In this document: positions 25,488-33,599 of the stretch, one piece after another
Numbering within the stretch: the first letter of the stretch is position 1
Layout: each line of letters starts with the position of its first letter
Assembly: GCA_050954285.1 (NCBI GenBank)
Contig: JBPBPL010000009.1
Span: forward strand, 124,001 to 188,000
Length of the DNA: 64,000 nucleotides
Origin: Mucilaginibacter_A sp050954285
GTDB taxonomy: Bacteria; Bacteroidota; Bacteroidia; Sphingobacteriales; Sphingobacteriaceae
Direction of reading: 5' to 3'
Made by a program: the position numbers and the translations under genes
Notes under the pieces: generated by a model
The model's input: only the letters and a program-made list of their open reading frames with translations
What the model was told of the DNA's origin: nothing
Database searches by the model: none

Positions 25488-27676
25488 TGGAACTGACAAA
25501 GTTTTTACAATTGCTATACCGGCACAGGTTTATCCTAATTGCCGTGCCGGTGATTGCATTGTTAGTTACGTTTTTTTTAACCCGAAATACACCCGATCAA
25601 TACATTTCACAAACGGATATTTCAACCGGTATTATTGATCCTTCACGGCAGGTTTTGGCTGATGCAAATGCAGTTATTCAGGAATCTCAGGTAAATCAGC
25701 AGTTTGCCAACTTGCTAAGCACCTTGCGTTTAGGCAAAGTAATGGATCAGGTTTCATATCTTCTGATGATCCATGATTTAACAGACAGCCATCCTTTTCG
25801 GTCAAAAAGCAAGCTGATGAGCCAGCTGGATCTGGCTGCGCTAAAGCATGCTTTAAAGATTTACACCTACAAATACCAGCATCGGGAACTGCTGGATTTG
25901 ACCAATAGGGATGAGGCCGGACTAAAAAGCGTGATTACCGCACAACATTATGATAATGAAAGTATTAAAAAAGAGCTGACTGTTTACCGCTCTGATAACA
26001 GCGACTTTATTCATGTAGAATTTACCTCGGAACAATCACTGCTTTCTGCTTTTGTGGTTAATTCTCTTTGTAAAGAATTTATTGCTTACACTACACAGGA
26101 TCAGCAATTTAACAAAATTAATTCCAATCAATTTTTGCAAAAATTAGTTGAACAAAAGCTGGATACAATGAATGTGAAAGTTGCCGCATTGCGCAATTAC
26201 AAGATCAAAAATCACATTTTGGATTTGAAAGATCAGTCCACTTCTCTGTATTCTCAGCTGAATGATTACCGTGACCGCAAACTGCAGGCAGAAAAAGATA
26301 TTCTGTCGTACAACAGTGCCATCGCCAACATCAGTAGCCGATTTGACCCGAATGACCGGCGATACCTGGAAGCGAGTTCAACCAAAATTAATGGTCAGAT
26401 AACACAGACGAGGGAGCGTTTGGCCGCCGTCAATAACAGATATATCCAAAGTAATTTTGATGTCCGGTATAAAAAAAGCAGTGACTCCTTACAGAATGTT
26501 TTGAATGCGCAGATAGATCAAATGTCTGATAAATACGCCGTTAATCCTTTAGCCGGAAAAGAAAGCCTGGTGCAGGAAAAAGTTAAAATGGAAATTAATC
26601 TTGATATGTCTCGTTCAGGTTTGCACAATCTGGATTTGCAGATCAGTAAGCTGAACGGCCAGCTAGAACACATTGTACCTTTTGATGCAGCTATTCAATC
26701 CTACGAGCGCGATATTGAAGTGGCAACCAAAGAATATGTGGATGTGCAGAATAAGTTCAATCAATCATCCATAGAATCTGACATAAAAAGTACGATAAAA
26801 CAAGTAGAGCCTGCTATGCCGGGTGCCATGCAGCCTTCCAAAAAGATCATTTTGATTCTGCTGGGTGCTGTACTGAGCTTTGTTTTTTGCCTGGTGGTTT
26901 TGTTTGTGCTGTTTTTTCTGGATCACACCATACGTCTGCCATCAGATTTAGCCAATGCCACTCAAACACCGGTGTTAGGACAATTGAATTTGATTCAAGC
27001 TGCCAATATTGATTTTAAGCGTATCGGGAACAGTCAGCAAAGCAGTAATGAACTGCAGCAGTTTAAAAACTTGTTGCGCTCTATCCGCTACGAGATTGAT
27101 AATGAATTAAACACCGAACAGAAAGCAAATGAAGGCGGCAAAATATTGGTTATCACGAGTTTAAACCCGAAAGAAGGAAAATCACTTGTGGCTATGAGCC
27201 TGGCTTCTGCTTATGCAATGGCGAACAAAAAAGTTTTGGTAGTAGATGGTAATTTTGATAATCCATCGTTATCCATAGCCGCTACCGACAAAGCTTACCT
27301 GGAAGATTTTTTGGTAGATGATGGCCTGATAATCAAGGCGCCCGAAAACAGTTTGATCAGTGTTTTGGGTAATCATGGCGGAGATCAGTCTTTGCTTGAG
27401 AAAAGCAGTGAAAAAAACATCCGCAGCAAAATCGAACAGTTGAAAAATAATTTTGACATCGTGATCATAGAAACAGAATCGTTGAGCCTGATGAACAAAG
27501 CGAAAGAATGGATACAATTTGCCGATAAAGTAGTTGCTGTTTTTGAAGCCAATCAATCCATCAACCAAGATAAAAAGCTTTATATCAATTACCTGCATAC
27601 TTTAAATTCCAAATTTATCGGCCTGATTATGAATAAAGTGATCATAAATAAAAAATTGGAAGTAGAACAGGCTTAA
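25487..27676 (+). CDS. Wzz/Wzc-like polysaccharide co-polymerase with degenerate kinase domain
   Basis: 729 residues. A first membrane span at about residues 15-33 and a second at about 455-475 enclose a long periplasmic coiled-coil region, as in chain-length regulators. The C-terminal P-loop domain has SLNPKEGKSLVAMSLA (Walker A, intact GKS). However, Walker A' reads VVDGNFDNP instead of a D-x-D-L-R-type motif, the Walker B strand ends IIETES rather than IID, and no tyrosine cluster follows the domain. It is therefore probably a nucleotide-binding but kinase-poor version. It should control chain length and link to export within this operon. Confidence 0.9.
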   Translation: MELTKFLQLLYRHRFILIAVPVIALLVTFFLTRNTPDQYISQTDISTGIIDPSRQVLADANAVIQESQVNQQFANLLSTLRLGKVMDQVSYLLMIHDLTDSHPFRSKSKLMSQLDLAALKHALKIYTYKYQHRELLDLTNRDEAGLKSVITAQHYDNESIKKELTVYRSDNSDFIHVEFTSEQSLLSAFVVNSLCKEFIAYTTQDQQFNKINSNQFLQKLVEQKLDTMNVKVAALRNYKIKNHILDLKDQSTSLYSQLNDYRDRKLQAEKDILSYNSAIANISSRFDPNDRRYLEASSTKINGQITQTRERLAAVNNRYIQSNFDVRYKKSSDSLQNVLNAQIDQMSDKYAVNPLAGKESLVQEKVKMEINLDMSRSGLHNLDLQISKLNGQLEHIVPFDAAIQSYERDIEVATKEYVDVQNKFNQSSIESDIKSTIKQVEPAMPGAMQPSKKIILILLGAVLSFVFCLVVLFVLFFLDHTIRLPSDLANATQTPVLGQLNLIQAANIDFKRIGNSQQSSNELQQFKNLLRSIRYEIDNELNTEQKANEGGKILVITSLNPKEGKSLVAMSLASAYAMANKKVLVVDGNFDNPSLSIAATDKAYLEDFLVDDGLIIKAPENSLISVLGNHGGDQSLLEKSSEKNIRSKIEQLKNNFDIVIIETESLSLMNKAKEWIQFADKVVAVFEANQSINQDKKLYINYLHTLNSKFIGLIMNKVIINKKLEVEQA

Positions 27677-27691
27677 TTAAATCATTCTCTA

Positions 27692-28918
27692 ATGGAAATC
27701 CGTGTGTTATTATTTCTCTGGCAAGCCTTGCAACTGTTGATCGGGTATAACCTGGTATTTCCATTGTTGCTGTATTTTTTGTATCCGGCTGCCCGGAATA
27801 AATTTAAACCCAATAAAATCTGGAACCGGGTAACCGAACCTGATTATGGTATTATCGTAACGGCTTACAAGCAAACGCATGCTTTGCCCGAAGTGGTTGC
27901 TTCGTTGCTGAACCAACGTTATAAAAATTTTATTATTTACATCGTTGCAGATCAGTGTGATATTTCCAACTTAAATTTTAACCATCCGCAGGTAGTTGTT
28001 TTAAGGCCCGAAAACGAACTTAAAAGCAACACCAGATCACATTTTTATGCCATCAACAAATTTATTCGGCCGCATCAAAGGTTAACCATAATTGATAGTG
28101 ATAACTTGGTTCATCCTGATTATCTGACAGAGATGAACAACTATTTCAGTAAAGGTTACCAGGCTGTACAGGGTTTGCGGGCAGCAAAAAACCTCAATAC
28201 TACTTATGCCTGTTTGGATGCAGCTCGGGATATTTATTATCATTTTTATGATGGAAAACTGCTTTTTAAAGCAGGTTCTTCAGCTACATTATCCGGCTCA
28301 GGGATGGCTTTTACCACTGAGTTATATCGTTTTTGCCTGGAGAACCTCGACATCACCGGAACAGGTTTCGATAAGGTTTTGCAGGCAGAAATTGTAAAAT
28401 ATCGTTTGCAGATTGCCTTTGCCAAAAAAGCTATTGTATATGATGAAAAAACTACACAACCGGATCAGTTGGTTAGTCAGCGTTCCCGTTGGATCAATAG
28501 CTGGTTTAAATATTCCGGACTTGGTTTCGGACTGATTTTTAAAGGATTAGGTAATTTTAGTATCAACCAGGTTTTATTCGGAATGGTGCTTTTGCGGCCG
28601 CCCTTGTTCATTTTCCTGATTTTATCTGCTGTATGCGCCATTGCCAACCTGTGGATCATCCCGGCTTACAGCTTGTTTTGGCTGTATGGTTTAGGCGCTT
28701 TTGTGCTGAGCTTTTTTATTGCGCTGTTCCATACCAATACCAATTACCGCATTTACCGTGCTTTGTTTGGCATACCAAAATTTATGTTTTATCAGGTATT
28801 GTCTTTGCTGAAAATGCGTAAAGCTGATGCTCGTTCTGTTGCTACGGAGCATTATTATCAATCCAATATTGAAAACATGGTGCACAGCAAGTATGATCAG
28901 GCCGGAAACCTCAAATAA
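27692..28918 (+). CDS. Membrane glycosyltransferase family 2
   Basis: 408 residues. An N-terminal span is followed by DYGIIVTAYKQTHALPEVVASLLNQRY (the GT-A start), then TIIDSDNLVHPDYL (DxD-type metal site) and SGSGMAFTTEL. QRSRWINSWFKYSG is the Q-x-x-R-W motif found in processive and membrane GT2 enzymes, and two to three membrane helices follow (FLILSAVCAIANLWIIPAY, LGAFVLSFFIALFH). It probably extends the lipid-linked sugar on the cytoplasmic face. The next small gene overlaps its end. Confidence 0.9.
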   Translation: MEIRVLLFLWQALQLLIGYNLVFPLLLYFLYPAARNKFKPNKIWNRVTEPDYGIIVTAYKQTHALPEVVASLLNQRYKNFIIYIVADQCDISNLNFNHPQVVVLRPENELKSNTRSHFYAINKFIRPHQRLTIIDSDNLVHPDYLTEMNNYFSKGYQAVQGLRAAKNLNTTYACLDAARDIYYHFYDGKLLFKAGSSATLSGSGMAFTTELYRFCLENLDITGTGFDKVLQAEIVKYRLQIAFAKKAIVYDEKTTQPDQLVSQRSRWINSWFKYSGLGFGLIFKGLGNFSINQVLFGMVLLRPPLFIFLILSAVCAIANLWIIPAYSLFWLYGLGAFVLSFFIALFHTNTNYRIYRALFGIPKFMFYQVLSLLKMRKADARSVATEHYYQSNIENMVHSKYDQAGNLK

Positions 28919-29024
28919 TAAGCTGCTCAAGCATCAGGAGCAAAAAAGTTTGCCGCAAACGTTAGCTGTTTTGCTGGCTTTTGTAAGCGTGTTTATATTT
29001 TTTTTAAAAATCCTGTTTTTTTAA
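28893..29024 (+). CDS. 43-residue single-span membrane microprotein
   Basis: The ATG at 28893 lies inside the end of the GT2 gene (26-base overlap), and the stop codon is directly followed by the ATG of the polymerase gene at 29025, so all three are translationally coupled. The protein has a charged N-terminal half (RPETSNNKLLKHQEQKS) and one hydrophobic segment, LAVLLAFVSVFIFFLKILFF. I recognise no family. Its position between a glycosyltransferase and a polymerase suggests a small accessory subunit of the assembly machinery (inference). Confidence 0.6.
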   Translation: MIRPETSNNKLLKHQEQKSLPQTLAVLLAFVSVFIFFLKILFF

Positions 29025-30539
29025 ATGAAAGTGTTGCCGGCTTCCTGTCAAACTGCATTTAACGGCAAAAATCCAATGGCCATATCGCACTGCCATTCTG
29101 CCAATCCGGTTTTGCGTGTCAATAAATTTGCAGTGGTTGCCATGCTGCTCGCGGGGTTGGTTTTTCCGTTGCTGATAGCTAAAGTTGGTTTAATTGCCGG
29201 CCTATTGCTGTTATTGGTTGTAATAGGTTTGCCAATGGTTTACGGCATTGTGGTTTACCCGGAAATGGGCATTTTAATCCTGCTGGTTGCAGCTTATTTA
29301 GTCATGTGGGTGATTCGGTTCGGGGTTAATTTCCCGCTGGGAACCTTAATGGACGCGCTGCAAATGCTTCTTTTACTCGGGTTTTTTATCAAACAAAAAA
29401 CGAATTGGGATTGGAGCTTTATGAAAACGCCGATCAGCAAGGTGATCCTCATCTGGATCATCTACAATTTGCTGGAAGTGCTTAATCCTGAGGCTTCTTC
29501 AAAAATAGCCTGGCTGTACACCATCCGTTCTGTAGCAGCTGTTACACTTACTTATTTTATATTTGTTTATCAAATTAAAACCATCAGCTTTGTCCGTATT
29601 GCCTTAAAACTTTGGATCGGCTTATCTTTTTTTGCCGCCGCTTACGGCTACAAGCAGGAGCATTACGGCTTTTTTCCTTTTGAGCAGGCCCAGCTAAATG
29701 ATCCACTGATGATTTCTCTGTTGTTCATCAACGGCGTGTGGCGCAAGTTTTCCATCTTTTCAGATCCGGTTTCTTTTTCCTACAACATGGTCATCAGCAG
29801 CCTGCTTTGCATCTGTTTGATGACCGGAACCTTCAAAACCTGGAAAAAAGCAGTCATGCTGTTTTTAGCACTGTTTTTTTTGCTTAACATGCTGTATTCT
29901 GGTACGCGCGGTGCCTATGTACTGGTTCCGGCGGCATTGGTGCTGATTGCCGTTTTAAATTACAGTCGCAAAGTTTTAATCATGAGCCTGATAGGTGGTT
30001 TTTTAATTGGGGTGATAATCATCATACCCACTTCTAACGGTACAATTTTGAGGTTCCAAAGCGCTTTTAAACCTTCGGATGATGCGTCATACAATGTTCG
30101 TAAAAACAACCAGAAACGCATTCAGCCTTACATTCAGATGCATCCCATCGGCGGCGGTTTGGGTGCCACAGGTGTTTGGGGCGTACGTTTTGCACCGAAT
30201 TCATTTTTAGCCAAATTTCCGCCGGATAGCGGTTATGTCAGGGTTGCAGTTGAGCTGGGCTGGATCGGGCTTTTTCTACTCTGCCTGCTCATGTTTACCA
30301 TTCTGAAAACAGGCATCAACAACTATTTTAAAATCAAAAATCCGGAACTAAAAGCTTACTGCCTGGCCGCTACAACCATTGTTTTTGCCTTAAATATCGG
30401 TAATTTCCCGCAGGAGGCAATCGTTCAGTTTCCCAGCAATATTTTATTCTACTTTGCAACAGCCCTCATCAGCATTAGCCTGAAATTAGATCAGCCGGTT
30501 GCCAAACTTACTGCAAATGGATCAGGCATTAATTACTAA
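29025..30539 (+). CDS. O-antigen ligase / polymerase-like membrane protein (Wzy/WaaL superfamily)
   Basis: 504 residues with about ten to twelve hydrophobic helices. The largest loop, roughly residues 340-410, contains VRKNNQKRIQPYIQMHPIGGGLGATGVWG, which is broken here only by the usual Gly-rich turn; H-P-x-G-x-G is the motif of this superfamily. The segment LYSGTRGAYVLVPAALVL (helix after SGTRG) is also typical. In this operon a polymerase role is more likely than a ligase role. An internal ATG at 29076 is an alternative start. The 3' end overlaps the next gene. Confidence 0.85.
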   Translation: MKVLPASCQTAFNGKNPMAISHCHSANPVLRVNKFAVVAMLLAGLVFPLLIAKVGLIAGLLLLLVVIGLPMVYGIVVYPEMGILILLVAAYLVMWVIRFGVNFPLGTLMDALQMLLLLGFFIKQKTNWDWSFMKTPISKVILIWIIYNLLEVLNPEASSKIAWLYTIRSVAAVTLTYFIFVYQIKTISFVRIALKLWIGLSFFAAAYGYKQEHYGFFPFEQAQLNDPLMISLLFINGVWRKFSIFSDPVSFSYNMVISSLLCICLMTGTFKTWKKAVMLFLALFFLLNMLYSGTRGAYVLVPAALVLIAVLNYSRKVLIMSLIGGFLIGVIIIIPTSNGTILRFQSAFKPSDDASYNVRKNNQKRIQPYIQMHPIGGGLGATGVWGVRFAPNSFLAKFPPDSGYVRVAVELGWIGLFLLCLLMFTILKTGINNYFKIKNPELKAYCLAATTIVFALNIGNFPQEAIVQFPSNILFYFATALISISLKLDQPVAKLTANGSGINY

Positions 30540-31740
30540 CCGCGATTTCATTATTGTAGGCCAGCAAGCCTGGGATGTGGAAATTGGCAGCAACTGCAAA
30601 AACATTGCGCTGGAGCTGAGCAAGCACAACCGCGTATTATACGTAAATCCACCACTGGATCGTGCCACACAATACCGCGACCGAAAGGAAGAACGGGTAA
30701 TTAAAAGATTAAAAATGATTCGGGGTGAAGAAAATAACCTCGTTTGCATCAATCCAACTTTGTGGAACTTGTATCCGGATTGCACGTTGGAATCCATTAA
30801 TTGGATTAAAAATCATTTTCTGTTTGATACCATCAACCGCTGGAATAATGCGCGTTATGCCAAATCAATTTTAAAAATTTCCAATCAGCTTCAGTTTAAA
30901 AATTTCATTTTATTTAATGATAATGATATTTTCCGGAGCTTGTACCTGATAGATTTTCTTCAGCCCGATACCAGTATTTATTATTCCAGAGATTACATGC
31001 TTGGCGTTGATTATTGGAAATATCACGGTAAAATTTTTGAGCCGGAGATCATCCGTAAAAATGATTTATGCTTATCCAATTCTTCTTATCTTACAGAATA
31101 TTGCAAAAAATACAATCCGCAATCTTACTTTATTGGTCAGGGTTGCGAATTGGAATTATATCAGAATATTTCTCCCGCAATACCCAAAAATTTCCCTGAT
31201 AATTCCAAACCGATGATTGGTTATTCCGGTGTGCTTTGGAGTTTAAGATTGGATCTGGAGCTGTTGTTGCACATAGCCAAATCCAAGCCTGACTGGAACA
31301 TTATTTTAATCGGGCCAGAAGATGAAAATTTTAAGCACAGCGAACTACATCATCTTGACAATGTGTATTTTATGGGTTTAAAAGAAGTATCAGAATTGCC
31401 GGCCTTTATCAATGCGATGGATGTTTGCATCAATCCGCAGATACTTAATGAAACCACAATTGGCAATTATCCACGTAAAATTGATGAGTACCTGGCTTTG
31501 GGTAAACCTGTTGTTGCCGTGAAAACGCCGGCAATGAAAATGTTTCAAAACCATGTTTATCTGGCAGAAAATCAGGAAGGTTTTTTGCAGAAAATTACGC
31601 TTGCATTAGCAGAAGATGATGAAATAAAACAAAACGAAAGAATAGCATTTGCATGGTCTCATAGCTGGGAAAATTCTGTCGGGAAAATGTATCAGGCTAT
31701 TAATAATCTGGATACTGAATTCAGTAAAAGTAAATGTTAA
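30517..31740 (+). CDS. Glycosyltransferase family 1-like (GT-B)
   Basis: 407 residues from the ATG at 30517, overlapping the polymerase gene by 23 bases. FIIVGQQAWDVEIGSNCKNIALEL is the N-terminal Rossmann start. In the C-terminal half, KPMIGYSGVLWSLRLDLELL, NIILIGPEDENF and VYFMGLKEVSELPAFINAMDVCINP are the GT-B strand pattern, and GNYPRKIDEYLALGKPVVAV holds the E-x7-E-like nucleotide-sugar site. It is the last gene of the exopolysaccharide operon. A repeat pair and then a bidirectional terminator follow it. Confidence 0.88.
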   Translation: MDQALITNRDFIIVGQQAWDVEIGSNCKNIALELSKHNRVLYVNPPLDRATQYRDRKEERVIKRLKMIRGEENNLVCINPTLWNLYPDCTLESINWIKNHFLFDTINRWNNARYAKSILKISNQLQFKNFILFNDNDIFRSLYLIDFLQPDTSIYYSRDYMLGVDYWKYHGKIFEPEIIRKNDLCLSNSSYLTEYCKKYNPQSYFIGQGCELELYQNISPAIPKNFPDNSKPMIGYSGVLWSLRLDLELLLHIAKSKPDWNIILIGPEDENFKHSELHHLDNVYFMGLKEVSELPAFINAMDVCINPQILNETTIGNYPRKIDEYLALGKPVVAVKTPAMKMFQNHVYLAENQEGFLQKITLALAEDDEIKQNERIAFAWSHSWENSVGKMYQAINNLDTEFSKSKC

Positions 31741-31777
31741 ACTTGTACTGTTTAATCTGATTTGAGTTTTTAGTTGT

Positions 31778-31838
31778 ATGCTTCTTTTATCAACTAAAAA
31801 TTAAAAGCAACATAAATTTATCGCCCTAAAAGAAGCAT
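31778..31838. repeat. Inverted pair of the dispersed repeat at the end of the exopolysaccharide operon
   Basis: Left unit ATGCTTCTTTTATCAAC then TAAAAATT from 31778; right unit ATGCTTCTTTTAGGGCGA then TAAATTT, read from 31838 on the minus strand. The pair spans 61 bases and is distinct from the terminator that follows. Confidence 0.85.
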
Positions 31839-31870
31839 CTATTGATATAACTTTGAAATGTTAACTAAGA

Positions 31871-31917
31871 ACAACAACAGCATTTTCTATTCAAAGAAAA
31901 TGCTGTTGTTGTAATTT
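31871..31917. terminator. Bidirectional terminator between operon end and PorP/SprF gene
   Basis: A perfect 18-bp stem (31871-31888 with 31895-31912) of ACAACAACAGCATTTTCT and its complement around a 6-base loop. It lies between convergent genes. Confidence 0.85.
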
Positions 31918-31924
31918 TATAAAT

Positions 31925-32839
31925 CTATTTATTTAGTATATGCAATCTTAAACTAATTTCAAAATCGCCGTTGGTATAATTGTTTAGGGAAGAAGTTTCG
32001 GTTGTGTAAAATGCAAGTATAGAAAAAGCATTTTTGTTTAACCCGAACCCAAACGTTGTACTTTTGGTAGAATGATATATGCCCTGGATAGAAACCTGGT
32101 TGTTGGCCAAACTTAAATTTGCGCCGGCATCCAGAATGTTGGTATAACCTTTAACGCCTCGAAATGCAACTTTCGGCTCCAGTGAAATGTTATTGATTGC
32201 TTCCCCAAAATCAAACTTATAACTTACGGCTGTAAAGTACAACGAACGATCCACAGCGTAATAATTATACTGGTTAAAAACGCTTCGCAGGTTGGGCAAA
32301 GCAAACTGCACGCTTAAATTGTTGCTGGTATAGGATGTGCCAAAATCACCATCCAGATAACTTTGGCGCTCATTGTACCGGGCAATGGATAAATCGCCGG
32401 CATCTCCCGAAACCTGATCTAACGGCACGCGCTGCGTTAAAATACCGGCAGAAACACCAAAGTTCAGTTTCTGGTTGTTTTGACCTAACGGAATGTGATA
32501 CGCATAAGTGGCAACCGCGCGCGTTGATTTAAGCAAACCGGATTGCTCAGCATAAACACTGGCACCAAACGCCGCACGATCGAGCAAATAATCTGCAGAA
32601 ATTGCTTGTGTAGATGGTGATCCGGGAATACTGCTCCACTGCTTCCGGCCACTCAGGTTGATATTCAAACCATCGTTGATGCCGGCCATTGCCGGATTAA
32701 ACAAATACTGGTTCTGAAAATATTGTGAAGACAGCGGGTTCAGTTGTGCTTTTACCGAAGTTTGAATGATGGTAAATAAAACCAGGAGTAGTGCTGCCGC
32801 CACGCTTCTTTTAGGGTATAAAATTTGGGGTGAGTCCAT
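31925..32839 (-). CDS. PorP/SprF-family type IX secretion membrane protein
   Basis: 304 residues. After the signal peptide (core AAALLLVLFTIIQTSVKAQ) comes LNPLSSQYFQNQYLFNPAMAG, the strongly conserved opening of PorP/SprF proteins, then alternating strands of an outer membrane beta-barrel ending in EISLRLHIL. In Flavobacterium, SprF is needed for export of the type B cargo encoded beside it, so this protein probably serves the two upstream cargo genes on the same strand. The N-terminal codons PQILYPKRS come from a dispersed-repeat copy (32802-32827). Confidence 0.92.
   Translation of the reverse strand: MDSPQILYPKRSVAAALLLVLFTIIQTSVKAQLNPLSSQYFQNQYLFNPAMAGINDGLNINLSGRKQWSSIPGSPSTQAISADYLLDRAAFGASVYAEQSGLLKSTRAVATYAYHIPLGQNNQKLNFGVSAGILTQRVPLDQVSGDAGDLSIARYNERQSYLDGDFGTSYTSNNLSVQFALPNLRSVFNQYNYYAVDRSLYFTAVSYKFDFGEAINNISLEPKVAFRGVKGYTNILDAGANLSLANNQVSIQGIYHSTKSTTFGFGLNKNAFSILAFYTTETSSLNNYTNGDFEISLRLHILNK
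32802..32827 (+). repeat. Repeat copy inside the signal-peptide region of the PorP/SprF gene
   Basis: ACGCTTCTTTTAGGG then TATAAAATTT. On the coding strand it encodes ILYPKRS. A nearly identical copy sits at the same place in the next gene (33535). Confidence 0.75.
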
Positions 32840-32864
32840 TTTTTGTGTTTCTTTTTGGTGAAGG

Positions 32865-33572
32865 TTAATCTCTAACGATGGTGATAAAGCCTTTAAATAC
32901 CAGGTCTAAACCTTCGCCAAAATCAACCACGTAGTAATAAGTTCCTTGTGGAAGCGGACCATTGTTGTAAGTGCCACCCCAATCGTTGGCATAACCCTGC
33001 TGACTATAAATGACATTGCCCGATTTATCCATCACCTTAACCGAATTGTGCGGATACTGATCGATATTTTTAATTACCCAGGTATCATTCCTGCCATCGC
33101 CGTTTGGAGTGATGACGTTATTGGCATCCAGATGGTTGCCGTAGGAACTGGAATGATACGCAACAGCCGTACCTGTTAAAGCCACAATTTTATGATCAGC
33201 ACCAATGCTGATATTGGTAATGCTATCAGCATAATTTCCAATAACCGTTGGTTTAAATTTGACATAAACGATTTGATTTGAAGCTATTTCCGTTGTATCA
33301 TAAGTAAGAGTTGCATTGTAATTAACGCTATCTTTAGATATAGAAAAAGGCGGATTCGTGCTAACTGTAACTGCTCCGGTTAAGTGACTGCCGCGTATGG
33401 TGAAGGTTTGCGCAGCAGAATTGGTGTAGATTTTCTGCGCCGTAAAGTTGAGTGTTGCTGCCGCCGAAGTTTGGCCGGCAGCCCGGTTACCAATAAAAGA
33501 AGTTAAAGTAGTTGTTATAAAAGCGACAATGGTCATGCTTCTTTTAGGGCATAAAATTTTTCTTGAATACAC
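32865..33572 (-). CDS. Small T9SS cargo: anchor-D-like domain plus type B C-terminal domain
   Basis: 235 residues from a GTG at 33572; an ATG at 33536, formed by the 3' end of a repeat copy, is an alternative start that keeps most of the signal peptide. Residues about 40-140 form one Ig-like 'choice of anchor D' domain (FTIRGSHLTGAVTVSTNPPF, VYVKFKPTVIGNYADSITN). The last 85 residues are the gliding-motility-type CTD (NNVITPNGDGRNDTWVIKNI, NDWGGTYNNGPLPQGTYYYV), the export signal of type IX secretion. Both domains closely match parts of the next gene, so it looks like a shortened paralogue without the enzyme part. Confidence 0.88.
   Translation of the reverse strand: MYSRKILCPKRSMTIVAFITTTLTSFIGNRAAGQTSAAATLNFTAQKIYTNSAAQTFTIRGSHLTGAVTVSTNPPFSISKDSVNYNATLTYDTTEIASNQIVYVKFKPTVIGNYADSITNISIGADHKIVALTGTAVAYHSSSYGNHLDANNVITPNGDGRNDTWVIKNIDQYPHNSVKVMDKSGNVIYSQQGYANDWGGTYNNGPLPQGTYYYVVDFGEGLDLVFKGFITIVRD
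33535..33559 (+). repeat. Repeat copy inside the 5' end of the small T9SS cargo gene
   Basis: ATGCTTCTTTTAGGG then CATAAAATTTT. On the coding strand it encodes ILCPKRSM, and the final AT supplies an in-frame ATG. Confidence 0.8.
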
Positions 33573-33599
33573 TGTTTTTGGTCTTATTTATAGCTCTTT

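Noticed and set aside
31871..31912. The hairpin near 31.9 kb as another repeat pair
   Set aside because: Its sequence (ACAACAACAGCATTTTCT) does not match the repeat; it is a normal bidirectional terminator between convergent genes.
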